Source: Candidatus Barnesiella excrementigallinarum (GTDB lineage: Bacteria; Bacteroidota; Bacteroidia; Bacteroidales; Barnesiellaceae). From it: a stretch of DNA of 64,000 nucleotides. Shown piece by piece: positions 18,190 to 26,378 of this stretch. The number at the start of each line of letters is the position of its first letter. The stretch's first letter is position 1. The translations under genes and the position numbers were made by a program. The stretch spans positions 1 to 64,000 of the forward strand of contig DXFL01000010.1 in assembly GCA_019114445.1 (NCBI GenBank), given 5' to 3'. The notes beneath the pieces are model-generated. The model searched no databases, was not told the DNA's origin, and worked only from the letters and a program-made list of their open reading frames with translations.

Positions 18190-20676
18190 ATGAAAAAATT
18201 TCTTTTTGGGGCGTTGGTTGGAATTTGGATCTGGTTTGCCCCGGTACAAGCGAGCGAATGGATACGGGTCAACCAGTTGGGCTATTTGCCCAATACGCCC
18301 AAAGTAGCCGTATATATGAGCGATGAGCCGACAACTGTCGCCGAATATGCGCTTATCGATGCCTTTACCGGCGAGGTTGTGCAACGGTTTCACAATCCGA
18401 AGGCTGCCGGCCGGTGGGGCAATATGGAGTCGCTTTACCGGCTCGATTTTGGGAGCTATACCCGTCCCGGTACCTATCGGTTGCAGGCGGGGAATGCACT
18501 TTCGCCCCGCTTTGTCATCGGCAACCGGGTGTACGACGGCACCGCCGATTTTATCTTGCGGTATATGCGCCAGCAGCGTTGCGGTTTCAATCCGTTTGAG
18601 CGGGACAGTTGCCATACGCACGACGGCTATATTGTCTATCACCCTACCCGTAGCGGCGAGCGAATCGATGCGCGAGGCGGTTGGCACGATGCCAGCGACC
18701 AGTTGCAGTATGTCACCACATCGGCCAATGCCACTTACCAAATGATGTTTGCCTATTTGGCGAATCCCGAAGTCTACGGCGACGAATATGATGCCAACGG
18801 CTTGCCCGGGGCTAACGGTATTCCCGATATTGTCGACGAGATTAAGTGGGGGCTCGATTGGCTCAACCGCATGAATCCGTCGAAAGGCGAAATGTACAAC
18901 CAAATAGCCGACGACCGGGATCACAAAGGATTTAAATTGCCTTCGCAAGACGAGATTGACTATGGTTGGGGCAAAGGTATGGGGCGTCCCGTCTATTACT
19001 GCACGGGAGAGCCGCAGGTGCGGGGCGAGTTTACCAATGCTACGACCGGTGTCGCCAGTACGGCCGGCAAATATGCCTCGTGTTTTGCGCTGGGCGCCGA
19101 AGTGTTGGGCGATTTTTATCCCGCAATGGCCGATACGTTACTTGCCAAAGCTCGCGATGCCTATCGTCACGGAGTGGAAAATCCCGGAGTGTGTCAAACG
19201 GCTTCGGTGGTTTCGCCCTATATTTACGAGGAGTGCAACTGGACCGACGACATGGAGTTGGCCGCTGCTCAACTCTATCTTTCGACCGGCGAACCGGCTT
19301 TCTTGCAGGAGGCTGTCGAATACGGACGTTTCGAACCCGTTACCCCGTGGATGGGCGCCGACAGTGCCCGCCATTATCAATGGTATCCCTTTATCAATTT
19401 GGGGCACTACCATTTGGCCAAGACAGCCGATGCCCGCATAAGCAAGGAGTTTACCCGCAATTTGCGCAGCGGTATCGAGCGGGTATTCGAGCGGGCGCAA
19501 GGCAATCCGTTCCTCAACGGAGTACCGGCCATTTGGTGTTCCAACAACCTTACCGTGGCTATGGCTACCCAGTGTCGGCTTTATCGGGAGCTAACCGGCG
19601 ATGATCGTTATCGCGAAATGGAGGCGGCATTGACCGATTGGCTGTTTGGCTGTAACCCGTGGGGGACGAGTATGATTACCGAATTGCCTTTGTGGGGCGA
19701 TTATCCGATAGACCCGCATACCCCGTTGATTGCTTTAAAGGCAGGTACGACGGTGGGCGGCTTGGTCGATGGCCCCGTATACGCCGCTATTTTCAACAAT
19801 TTAAGGGGCGTGCGCTTGTCGAGGGAAGACCCGTATGCCCGGTTCCAGTCGTCGGAGATTGTCTATCACGACGATATACAAGACTATTCGACCAACGAAC
19901 CTACGATGGACGGGACGGCCAGCCTCAGCTATCTGCTCTCTTCGTTGCAAAAAGAGGGGATCGCGGCGCAAGGCGAGGATAAGAATCGATATGCTTATGG
20001 TGGCATAGTCCGTACCGATACTTCGAAAAAACAGATTTCGCTCGTTTTTACGGCTGCCGATAAAAACGATGGAGCCACCCGCATTTTGGAGGTTTTGGAG
20101 AAGTGTGGTGTAAAGGCTTCGTTTTTCTTCACCGGCGAATTTTACGAGCTTTTCCCAAAAACGATACAGGCTCTGCACGAGGCCGGCCATTACGTGGGGG
20201 CGCACAGCGACGGCCATTTGCTCTATTGCGCTTGGGAGAATCGCGACTCTACATTGATAGATCGGTCGTTGTTCGAGGAGGATATGGAGAAAATCTATGC
20301 CCGTATGCACAAGGCCGGAATCGATGTAGCCCGTGCAAATTTGTTTATTCCGCCGTATGAGTATTACAACGAGACTATATCGGCTTGGGCCAGAGGTATG
20401 GGATTGAGACTGGTGAATTTTACGCCCGGTACTTGGACGAATGCCGATTATACCACCCCCGATATGAAGAATTATCGCAGCAGTCAGGCAATATATAACC
20501 GGGTAATGGAGGTCGAAAAGCGCGAGGGGCTGAATGGCCACATCATGCTTCTCCATTTGGGGACCGACGATGGGCGAACCGATAAATTTTATGACCGTTA
20601 CCTCGAACGGCTTATCCGCTCGTTGCAAAAGAGAGGATATGAATTTGTACCGCTTGTCGAGGCTGTGGGCGAGTGA
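18190..20676 (+). CDS. GH9 glycosidase fused to CE4 polysaccharide deacetylase
   Basis: I start it at the ATG at 18190 (828 residues), which opens a signal peptide (about 1-21). Domains in order: a cellulase-type Ig-like N-domain (about 22-105), a GH9 (alpha/alpha)6 barrel (about 110-585) with base Asp pair in GGWHDASDQ (166-170) and probable acid Glu570 in YSTNEPTMDG, and a NodB/CE4 domain (about 614-825). The CE4 part keeps the metal ligands His672 and His676 (HSDGH), Asp624 or Asp627, and the LLHLG motif (His789), but has a changed first motif (FTAADKNDG instead of TFDDG) and FIPPYEYYN in place of RxPY. Some GH9 enzymes are exo-beta-glucosaminidases, so deacetylation followed by glucosamine release is plausible. 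It starts five bases after the symporter stop. Confidence 0.88.
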   Translation: MKKFLFGALVGIWIWFAPVQASEWIRVNQLGYLPNTPKVAVYMSDEPTTVAEYALIDAFTGEVVQRFHNPKAAGRWGNMESLYRLDFGSYTRPGTYRLQAGNALSPRFVIGNRVYDGTADFILRYMRQQRCGFNPFERDSCHTHDGYIVYHPTRSGERIDARGGWHDASDQLQYVTTSANATYQMMFAYLANPEVYGDEYDANGLPGANGIPDIVDEIKWGLDWLNRMNPSKGEMYNQIADDRDHKGFKLPSQDEIDYGWGKGMGRPVYYCTGEPQVRGEFTNATTGVASTAGKYASCFALGAEVLGDFYPAMADTLLAKARDAYRHGVENPGVCQTASVVSPYIYEECNWTDDMELAAAQLYLSTGEPAFLQEAVEYGRFEPVTPWMGADSARHYQWYPFINLGHYHLAKTADARISKEFTRNLRSGIERVFERAQGNPFLNGVPAIWCSNNLTVAMATQCRLYRELTGDDRYREMEAALTDWLFGCNPWGTSMITELPLWGDYPIDPHTPLIALKAGTTVGGLVDGPVYAAIFNNLRGVRLSREDPYARFQSSEIVYHDDIQDYSTNEPTMDGTASLSYLLSSLQKEGIAAQGEDKNRYAYGGIVRTDTSKKQISLVFTAADKNDGATRILEVLEKCGVKASFFFTGEFYELFPKTIQALHEAGHYVGAHSDGHLLYCAWENRDSTLIDRSLFEEDMEKIYARMHKAGIDVARANLFIPPYEYYNETISAWARGMGLRLVNFTPGTWTNADYTTPDMKNYRSSQAIYNRVMEVEKREGLNGHIMLLHLGTDDGRTDKFYDRYLERLIRSLQKRGYEFVPLVEAVGE

Positions 20677-20684
20677 AAAAAATG

Positions 20685-20715
20685 CGGCTGGAATCTCTTT
20701 CCCGGCCGTTTTTTT
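20685..20715 (+). terminator. Terminator of the namZ-like operon
   Basis: A 7-bp stem, CGGCTGG (20685-20691) with CCGGCCG (20702-20708) and one G-U pair, is followed by seven T residues. It begins eight bases after the GH9-CE4 stop. Confidence 0.85.
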
Positions 20716-20784
20716 GTGTTTGTATATGGTGTTGTTGCGTGATCTATTTTATAACCTGCGGGGTAGGTATGGCGGACTTTCGTT

Positions 20785-20815
20785 TTGGATAATAAGTCCA
20801 AAAAACATATCTTTG
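20785..20815 (+). promoter_or_regulatory. Promoter of the His-rich protein/TonB receptor operon
   Basis: TATCTTTG (20808-20815) is a full match to the Bacteroides -7 box, with TTG (20785-20787) 20 bp upstream. Transcription should begin near 20822, just before the first gene. Confidence 0.8.
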
Positions 20816-20837
20816 CGAATCCATAAAAAGAGATAAG

Positions 20838-21185
20838 GTGAATCGATTGCTCCGCCCGATAGCGAAATATTTTTTGCCTATATTGTTCATTACGTATATG
20901 GGCTGTATTTCGTTGTTTACCCATACCCATGTGGTCAATGGGGTAACGATAGTCCATTCACATCCTTACAAATCGGGAGCGGAACACGAACATACGACCG
21001 CTGAATTTCAATTGATACATATCCTGTCGAACGTTACGACGGTAGAGCCGTCGATGTGGGCGTTCTTTGCGGTAGTATTGTTTGCGTACAGTTGTCGGTT
21101 ATACAATCCGCATTCTGCATTTCGTCGCACGGTTGAAGAGTGGGGGGCACACGGGTTACGCGCACCGCCTGTTTCGATTCGATAA
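20838..21185 (+). CDS. Small histidine-rich membrane protein of unknown function
   Basis: The 115-residue frame starts at GTG about 16 bases after the predicted transcription start. Residues about 10-28 and 70-88 are hydrophobic. Between them lies a His-rich part (FTHTHVVNG, IVHSHPY, EHEH) with seven histidines, which looks like a metal-binding periplasmic loop. I do not recognise a named family. It precedes a TonB-dependent receptor by about 90 bases under one promoter, so a role in binding or sensing a metal or metal complex taken up by the receptor is plausible. No metal can be named from the sequence. Confidence 0.65.
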   Translation: MNRLLRPIAKYFLPILFITYMGCISLFTHTHVVNGVTIVHSHPYKSGAEHEHTTAEFQLIHILSNVTTVEPSMWAFFAVVLFAYSCRLYNPHSAFRRTVEEWGAHGLRAPPVSIR

Positions 21186-21278
21186 TACCCCAAACATTTG
21201 TGAGTAAAATGATCGTTTTCTCCCGCTTGTGAGAGTTCGGAGAAGACCAGTTGTGTATTATTATTTAGAATCGAAAAA

Positions 21279-23585
21279 ATGAAAAAGCATTTAATTTTAT
21301 GGATATGCCTGTGGCATATCGTTGCAATTTCGTATGCCGAGCCGGCCGTGCGAAAATCGCTCGATATTAATATTGTGGGCCATGTATTGAATAAAGATAC
21401 GAAAGAACATTTACCCTATATATCCATTTCGTTGAAGGGAACTACCGTGGGGACGATGACCGATGCTTCGGGTCACTATTTCTTGAAAAATCTGCCGGAG
21501 GGAGAGTTTATTCTCGAAGCATCGTCGGTGGGATATAAGACCGAAAGCCGCAAGGTATCGTTGAAAAAAGGGATTACGCTGGAAATCGATTTCGAAATCG
21601 AGGAGAGCTCGATTGCGCTGGACGGAGTTGTCGTTTCGGCTAACCGAAGCGAGACGACACGGCAGTTGGCTCCTACACTGGTCAATGTATTGAATATAAA
21701 GACCTTTGAAAATACCAACTCCAATACGTTGGCTCAGGGACTGAATTTTCAACCGGGCGTGCGGGTCGAAAACGATTGCCAGAATTGCGGATTCCAGCAG
21801 GTGCGTATCAACGGTCTTGATGGCCCCTATACGCAGATTCTGATGGACTCCCGTCCTATATTCAGCGCTTTGTCGGGGGTCTATGGATTGGAGCAGATTC
21901 CCGCCAATATGATCGAGCGGGTAGAGGTTATGCGAGGCGGCGGGTCGGCTTTGTTCGGAGCTTCGGCCATTGCGGGGACGATTAACATCATCACGAAAGA
22001 GCCCATGCGTAACAGCGGTTCGTTGTCGCACAATTTAATTTCGATAGGGGGGAGTGACGATTTCGAGAACAATACTTCGTTGAACGCTTCGTTGGTGACC
22101 GACGACAGTAAAGCCGGCTTGTATGTATTTGGACAAAATCGCCAGCGGGGAGGTTATGACCATGATGTCGATGGCTTTACCGAATTACCCAAACTGAATG
22201 CACAGACGTTGGGTTTCCGCTCTTATCTGAAAACCAGCGACTATTCCAAACTTACTTTGGAGTATCACCATATCAATGAGTTTCGTCGAGGTGGAAACCT
22301 GTTGAATCGGCCCCCTCACGAGGCTGACATTGCCGAACAGCTCGACCACTCGATCAATGGCGGAGGAGTTAGTTACAACCTCTTTACGCCCAACGAGAAA
22401 CATCGGTTTTCGCTCTATGCGTCGGTTCAACATATCGACCGAAACAGCTATTACGGTACGGAACAGAATCTCGATGCTTATGGCGAAACCGGCAATTTGA
22501 CGCTCGTGACCGGCGGACAGTATATATATAGTTTTGACCGTTGCCTCTTTATGCCGGCCGACTTGACGGCAGGTATCGAGTATAACTATGATAAATTGCG
22601 CGACGAGATGAAGGGTTATGATCGCACGATCCGCCAAGAGGTACATATAGAAAGTGCTTTCTTGCAAAACGAGTGGAAAAACGAACGTTGGAGCTTTTTG
22701 GTAGGCGGGCGGTTCGATAAACATAATCTTATCGATCATGTTATTTTTAGTCCTCGGGCCAATGTGCGTTTCAATCCCTCGCCCAGTGTCAATTTGCGGT
22801 TCAGTTATTCGTCGGGATTTCGTGCGCCGCAGACTTACGACGAGGATTTGCACGTGGCTGCCGTAGGTGGCGAGGCCACGATGATACAGCAGGCCGAGGG
22901 GTTGAAGGAGGAAAAATCGCACAGTTTGAGTATGTCGGCCGATATGTATCGACGTTTCGGCGCGTTCCAGTGCAATTTGTTGCTCGAAGGTTTTTATACC
23001 CGGCTGAACGATGTATTTGTGCTGGAAGAGATCGGGTGGAACGACCAGCATAAGGCTATGGTGAAGGAGCGGCGCAACGGACAGGGTGCCGAAGTGGGCG
23101 GTATTACGGTGGAAGGTAAGGTAGCCTATCTCTCCCTTGTACAGTTGCAGGCCGGTGTCACATGGCAACAAAGCCGATATACCCAAGCCGAGCGGTGGAG
23201 CGAGGACGAGACGGTTCCTGCCGAGAGGCGTATTTTCCGTACTCCCGACTGGTATGGTTATTTCACCGCTACCTATACGCCGCTGAAACCTTTGAATATA
23301 GCTCTATCGGGGACCTATACGGGTTCTATGCTTGTGCAGCACATGAAAGGTTATATTCCCAAAGATGTAGCGGAGGTTACTCCCGATTTTTTTGATATGA
23401 ACCTGAAAGTATCGTACGATTTCACGCTCTATAAGTCCATTACGTTGCAGGTGAATGCCGGGGTACAGAATATTTTCAATGCCTATCAGCGCGATTTCGA
23501 TCGGGGTAAAGAGCGCGATTCGGGTTATATCTATGGCCCCTCTATGCCTCGCAGCTACTTCGCCGGTATGAAGTTGATGTTTTAG
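21279..23585 (+). CDS. TonB-dependent receptor (CirA/BtuB-like, not SusC)
   Basis: The 768-residue protein has a signal peptide (about 1-20), a carboxypeptidase-regulatory-like domain (about 31-110), a plug (about 120-250, with QVRINGLDGPYTQILMD and the VEVMRGGGSALFGASAIAG motif) and a beta-barrel ending with KLMF. An NDCQNCGF motif (Cys167, Cys170) in the plug is notable. Receptors of this size import siderophores, heme, cobalamin or metals rather than glycans, and no SusD gene follows. The upstream His-rich protein points to a metal or metal complex. Substrate is unassigned. Confidence 0.9.
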   Translation: MKKHLILWICLWHIVAISYAEPAVRKSLDINIVGHVLNKDTKEHLPYISISLKGTTVGTMTDASGHYFLKNLPEGEFILEASSVGYKTESRKVSLKKGITLEIDFEIEESSIALDGVVVSANRSETTRQLAPTLVNVLNIKTFENTNSNTLAQGLNFQPGVRVENDCQNCGFQQVRINGLDGPYTQILMDSRPIFSALSGVYGLEQIPANMIERVEVMRGGGSALFGASAIAGTINIITKEPMRNSGSLSHNLISIGGSDDFENNTSLNASLVTDDSKAGLYVFGQNRQRGGYDHDVDGFTELPKLNAQTLGFRSYLKTSDYSKLTLEYHHINEFRRGGNLLNRPPHEADIAEQLDHSINGGGVSYNLFTPNEKHRFSLYASVQHIDRNSYYGTEQNLDAYGETGNLTLVTGGQYIYSFDRCLFMPADLTAGIEYNYDKLRDEMKGYDRTIRQEVHIESAFLQNEWKNERWSFLVGGRFDKHNLIDHVIFSPRANVRFNPSPSVNLRFSYSSGFRAPQTYDEDLHVAAVGGEATMIQQAEGLKEEKSHSLSMSADMYRRFGAFQCNLLLEGFYTRLNDVFVLEEIGWNDQHKAMVKERRNGQGAEVGGITVEGKVAYLSLVQLQAGVTWQQSRYTQAERWSEDETVPAERRIFRTPDWYGYFTATYTPLKPLNIALSGTYTGSMLVQHMKGYIPKDVAEVTPDFFDMNLKVSYDFTLYKSITLQVNAGVQNIFNAYQRDFDRGKERDSGYIYGPSMPRSYFAGMKLMF

Positions 23586-23650
23586 GTGTATTAGGATGGT
23601 GATGAGATCATCGCTCTGAAAAAAGGAGACAAAAAATAGGCCCTTATCGA

Positions 23651-23702
23651 GAAGAACCGAATTCTAAAAGGTGGTTATCTAACTTTTAGAGGTCGGTTCT
23701 TC
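23651..23702. terminator. Large hairpin between convergent genes (bidirectional terminator)
   Basis: GAAGAACCGA (23651-23660) pairs with TCGGTTCTTC (23693-23702), and inside it TCTAAAAG (23663-23670) pairs with CTTTTAGA (23683-23690). Two 2-base bulges face each other and the loop is 12 bases. It lies between the plus-strand receptor gene and the minus-strand redox operon. Confidence 0.7.
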
Positions 23703-23823
23703 TTTCAAATATTTGCCGTTCGTCATAAAAATGCATAGAGGAATAAATAGAGATTCTATGCCGTTGTTATGGCGGAACTATTTTTAGTATAAGCTATAAT
23801 CCTATGGCTTTTGCGTGATTACG

Positions 23824-24972
23824 TCAATAGCCAAAACGTTGAGCGGCCTGTCGCATCGACTCGATGATTTTTACCCCAAAGGGGCAACGGGTTTCACAAG
23901 CGCCGCAGGCGATACATTCCGAGGCGTGGTGGTCGAGTGCCTTGTAATGCTCCCGCACGGTTTCGGGAATCGCTCCTTGTGCAGCCGCCAAATTATAGAA
24001 TTTATTCACCGAGGCAATGTCTATTTTCGATGTGCAGGGAGCACAGTGCCCGCAATACATACAGTGGCCTTGCCACGAAAAACGGTCGAGCCGGCTCATT
24101 ACTTGGGAATAGTCGCGTTCTTGGGGTGTCGCTTGGCACCAAGCTACGGCCTGAGCTATTTCGTCGCGGCTTTTGCAGCCCACCATGACGGCAGCCACGC
24201 CGGGTCGGGTGAGGGCATATTCGAGGGCTTGCACTGGGGTAAAGGCGCAACCGAAAGGTGAGTTCGTTCGATCCAGTAGATCACCTCCGCCAAAGACCTT
24301 CATCACGTCGATGGCTACCCCTTCGCGCGCGCACAAGGCGTAGAATTGTTCGCGTGCCGGGTCGATGTTGTGCAAGGCACCGGTGTAGCTCGTCTGGTCG
24401 AAAAGGGCGTTGACATCTTCGTTGGGAGGGAGCAGGTCGTAGCAAGGGTTGATCGAGAAAAGCACAACGTCGATGAGCCCGGTTTTTACCGCCATACTCG
24501 CCACCACGGGGTTGTGGCTGCTCATGCCGATGTGCCGAATCTTCCCTTCGCTTTTCAGTCGTTGGGCAATCTCGATGATTTCGTGGTCGAATACGGTGTG
24601 GAAATCGCTTTCGGCGTCGACATAGTGAATCATACCTATATCCACATAATCGGTTTTCAGTTGGTTGAGCAGGGCTTCGAACGATTCGACCGTCTTTTGC
24701 GGGTCGCGGGTACGCAGGTATTGCCCGTTTTCCCACGTGGTACATAAGTGGCCTTGTATGACGAAATTTTCCCGACGCCCCTCCAATGCGGCTCCGATAT
24801 GAGAACGGAGCTCTGGATTCGACGAATAGATATCGACAAAGTTGATACCCTGTTCGATGGCAAAGTCAAAATCGGCTTTCACCTCTTGGGCGCTTTTGTT
24901 CATAAACCCTTCGCAGCCGAGGGCGATGGCGCTCACTTGTATCCCGGTGCGGCCTAATGTGCGGTATTCCAT
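23824..24972 (-). CDS. Aldo/keto reductase with C-terminal [4Fe-4S] ferredoxin domain
   Basis: The 382-residue protein starts with the aldo/keto reductase fold (RTLGRTGIQVSAIALG, then DYVDIGMIHYVD and HIGMSSHNP) and ends with a ferredoxin-like domain with cysteines in CMYCGHCAPC (304-313) and CIACGACETRCP (353-364). The usual catalytic DxxxxYG region reads DIYSSNPELRS, so the classical Tyr-based NADPH chemistry may be altered. No signal peptide is seen, so it should be cytoplasmic. It is the last gene of a three-gene redox operon, eight bases after the previous gene. Confidence 0.85.
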   Translation of the reverse strand: MEYRTLGRTGIQVSAIALGCEGFMNKSAQEVKADFDFAIEQGINFVDIYSSNPELRSHIGAALEGRRENFVIQGHLCTTWENGQYLRTRDPQKTVESFEALLNQLKTDYVDIGMIHYVDAESDFHTVFDHEIIEIAQRLKSEGKIRHIGMSSHNPVVASMAVKTGLIDVVLFSINPCYDLLPPNEDVNALFDQTSYTGALHNIDPAREQFYALCAREGVAIDVMKVFGGGDLLDRTNSPFGCAFTPVQALEYALTRPGVAAVMVGCKSRDEIAQAVAWCQATPQERDYSQVMSRLDRFSWQGHCMYCGHCAPCTSKIDIASVNKFYNLAAAQGAIPETVREHYKALDHHASECIACGACETRCPFGVKIIESMRQAAQRFGY

Positions 24973-24980
24973 AAACAGAC

Positions 24981-26360
24981 TTAAAATTCTTTACCTTGTT
25001 TCAACTCTTCGACAAAGCGGTCTATCCGTTGCAACTCTTTGGGAATGTCGATACTTTGCGGGCAGTGGGGCACGCACTGATGGCAGCCGATACAGTGGTT
25101 GGCTTGGCGCAATTTAGGCACACTGCGGTCGTACCCGATGAGGAATGCCCGGCGGGCCTTCCGGTAATTCTCGTCCTGCGACGAGGCGGGTACATTCCCT
25201 TCGTTGATACATTTGTTGTAATGGAGCAAGATACCCGGAATATCCAGTCCGTAGGGACAGGGCATACAATATTTGCAGTCGTTGCAGGGTATGGTGGGAT
25301 AGCGTAACATGAGTTGGGCTGTCTCTTCCAAAAAGTCTTTCTCGTCGTTGGTGAGCGGTTGTAGCGGCGAGTAGGTGCGCAGATTGTCTTGCAAGTGCTC
25401 CATGTAGGTCATTCCGCTCAGTACGGTGAGTACGTTGGGTAATGAGCCGGCAAAGCGGAACGCCCACGAGGCTACGCTGGCTTCGGGGGTGCGTTGTTTC
25501 AATTTAGCGGCAATGTGGTCGTGTACGTTCGACAGCCGGCCGCCCAGCAACGGCTCCATGATAATGGCGGGAATGTTGCGTTTGGTCAGTTCGGCGTAGA
25601 GATAATCGGCATTGACATTCCGTCCCGATGCGTGTAGCCAGTCTACGTAGTTGAGTTGTATTTGTACGAAATCCCAGTGTACCGATTCGTGCATGGCCAG
25701 TACTTCGTCGAACACCTCTTGGGTGCCGTGGAACGAAAATCCCAAATTGCGAATGCGTCCGGCTTTGCGCTCCTCCAAAAGGAAATCGATCATGCCATTA
25801 TCGATGTATCGCGCCCGGAAGGTTTCGATACCGCCATTGCCGATGGAGTGGAGCAGATAGTAGTCGATGTAATCGACTTGCAAGTCGTCGAACGACTTGC
25901 GGTACATGGCGATGGAGTTCTCGCGCGTGTAGTTGGAGAAGTTCGATAACTTGGTGGCGATAAAATATTTGTCGCGGGGATAGCGCTTCAAGGCTATGCC
26001 GGTCGATTTTTCCGACCCGCCTTGCACGTAAACGGGGGAGGTGTCGAAATAGTTTACCCCGTGGGCAATGGCATAATCGACCAACTCGTTGACAGCTTCT
26101 TGGTCGATACTGTCGTGTGTGCCGTCGGGCGAGGGTATGAGCGGCAGGCGCATCATGCCGTAGCCGAGCAGCGAAACTTGGTCGTGGTTGGCGGGATGGG
26201 TACGGTAGGTCATTTGACCGGTGGGCACATCGGTGGTTGCCGTGTAAGCCTCTTCCTGTTTATTTTTGCATCCGGGGAGCACAGTGGCCGAAGCGAGAGT
26301 TGCTCCGCCTAACACTTTCAGGAAATTCCGTCTATCGATTTTATTATGTTCGTTTTTCAT
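24981..26360 (-). CDS. Tat-exported aldo/keto reductase with [4Fe-4S] domain
   Basis: The 459-residue protein begins with a twin-arginine signal (DRRNFLKVLGG) and a lipobox-like LPGC, so it is probably exported folded, carrying its cofactors. The aldo/keto reductase barrel (LLGYGMMRLP, YFDTSPVY, FIATKLS, DYYLLHS) is followed by a ferredoxin-like end with CNDCKYCMPCP and CIGCHQCVPHCP. It sits between the membrane polyferredoxin and a cytoplasmic homologue. An exported reductase fed electrons through iron-sulfur clusters is the simplest reading; its substrate is unknown. Confidence 0.86.
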   Translation of the reverse strand: MKNEHNKIDRRNFLKVLGGATLASATVLPGCKNKQEEAYTATTDVPTGQMTYRTHPANHDQVSLLGYGMMRLPLIPSPDGTHDSIDQEAVNELVDYAIAHGVNYFDTSPVYVQGGSEKSTGIALKRYPRDKYFIATKLSNFSNYTRENSIAMYRKSFDDLQVDYIDYYLLHSIGNGGIETFRARYIDNGMIDFLLEERKAGRIRNLGFSFHGTQEVFDEVLAMHESVHWDFVQIQLNYVDWLHASGRNVNADYLYAELTKRNIPAIIMEPLLGGRLSNVHDHIAAKLKQRTPEASVASWAFRFAGSLPNVLTVLSGMTYMEHLQDNLRTYSPLQPLTNDEKDFLEETAQLMLRYPTIPCNDCKYCMPCPYGLDIPGILLHYNKCINEGNVPASSQDENYRKARRAFLIGYDRSVPKLRQANHCIGCHQCVPHCPQSIDIPKELQRIDRFVEELKQGKEF

Positions 26361-26378
26361 TGTTGGCTGTTTTGGGGA

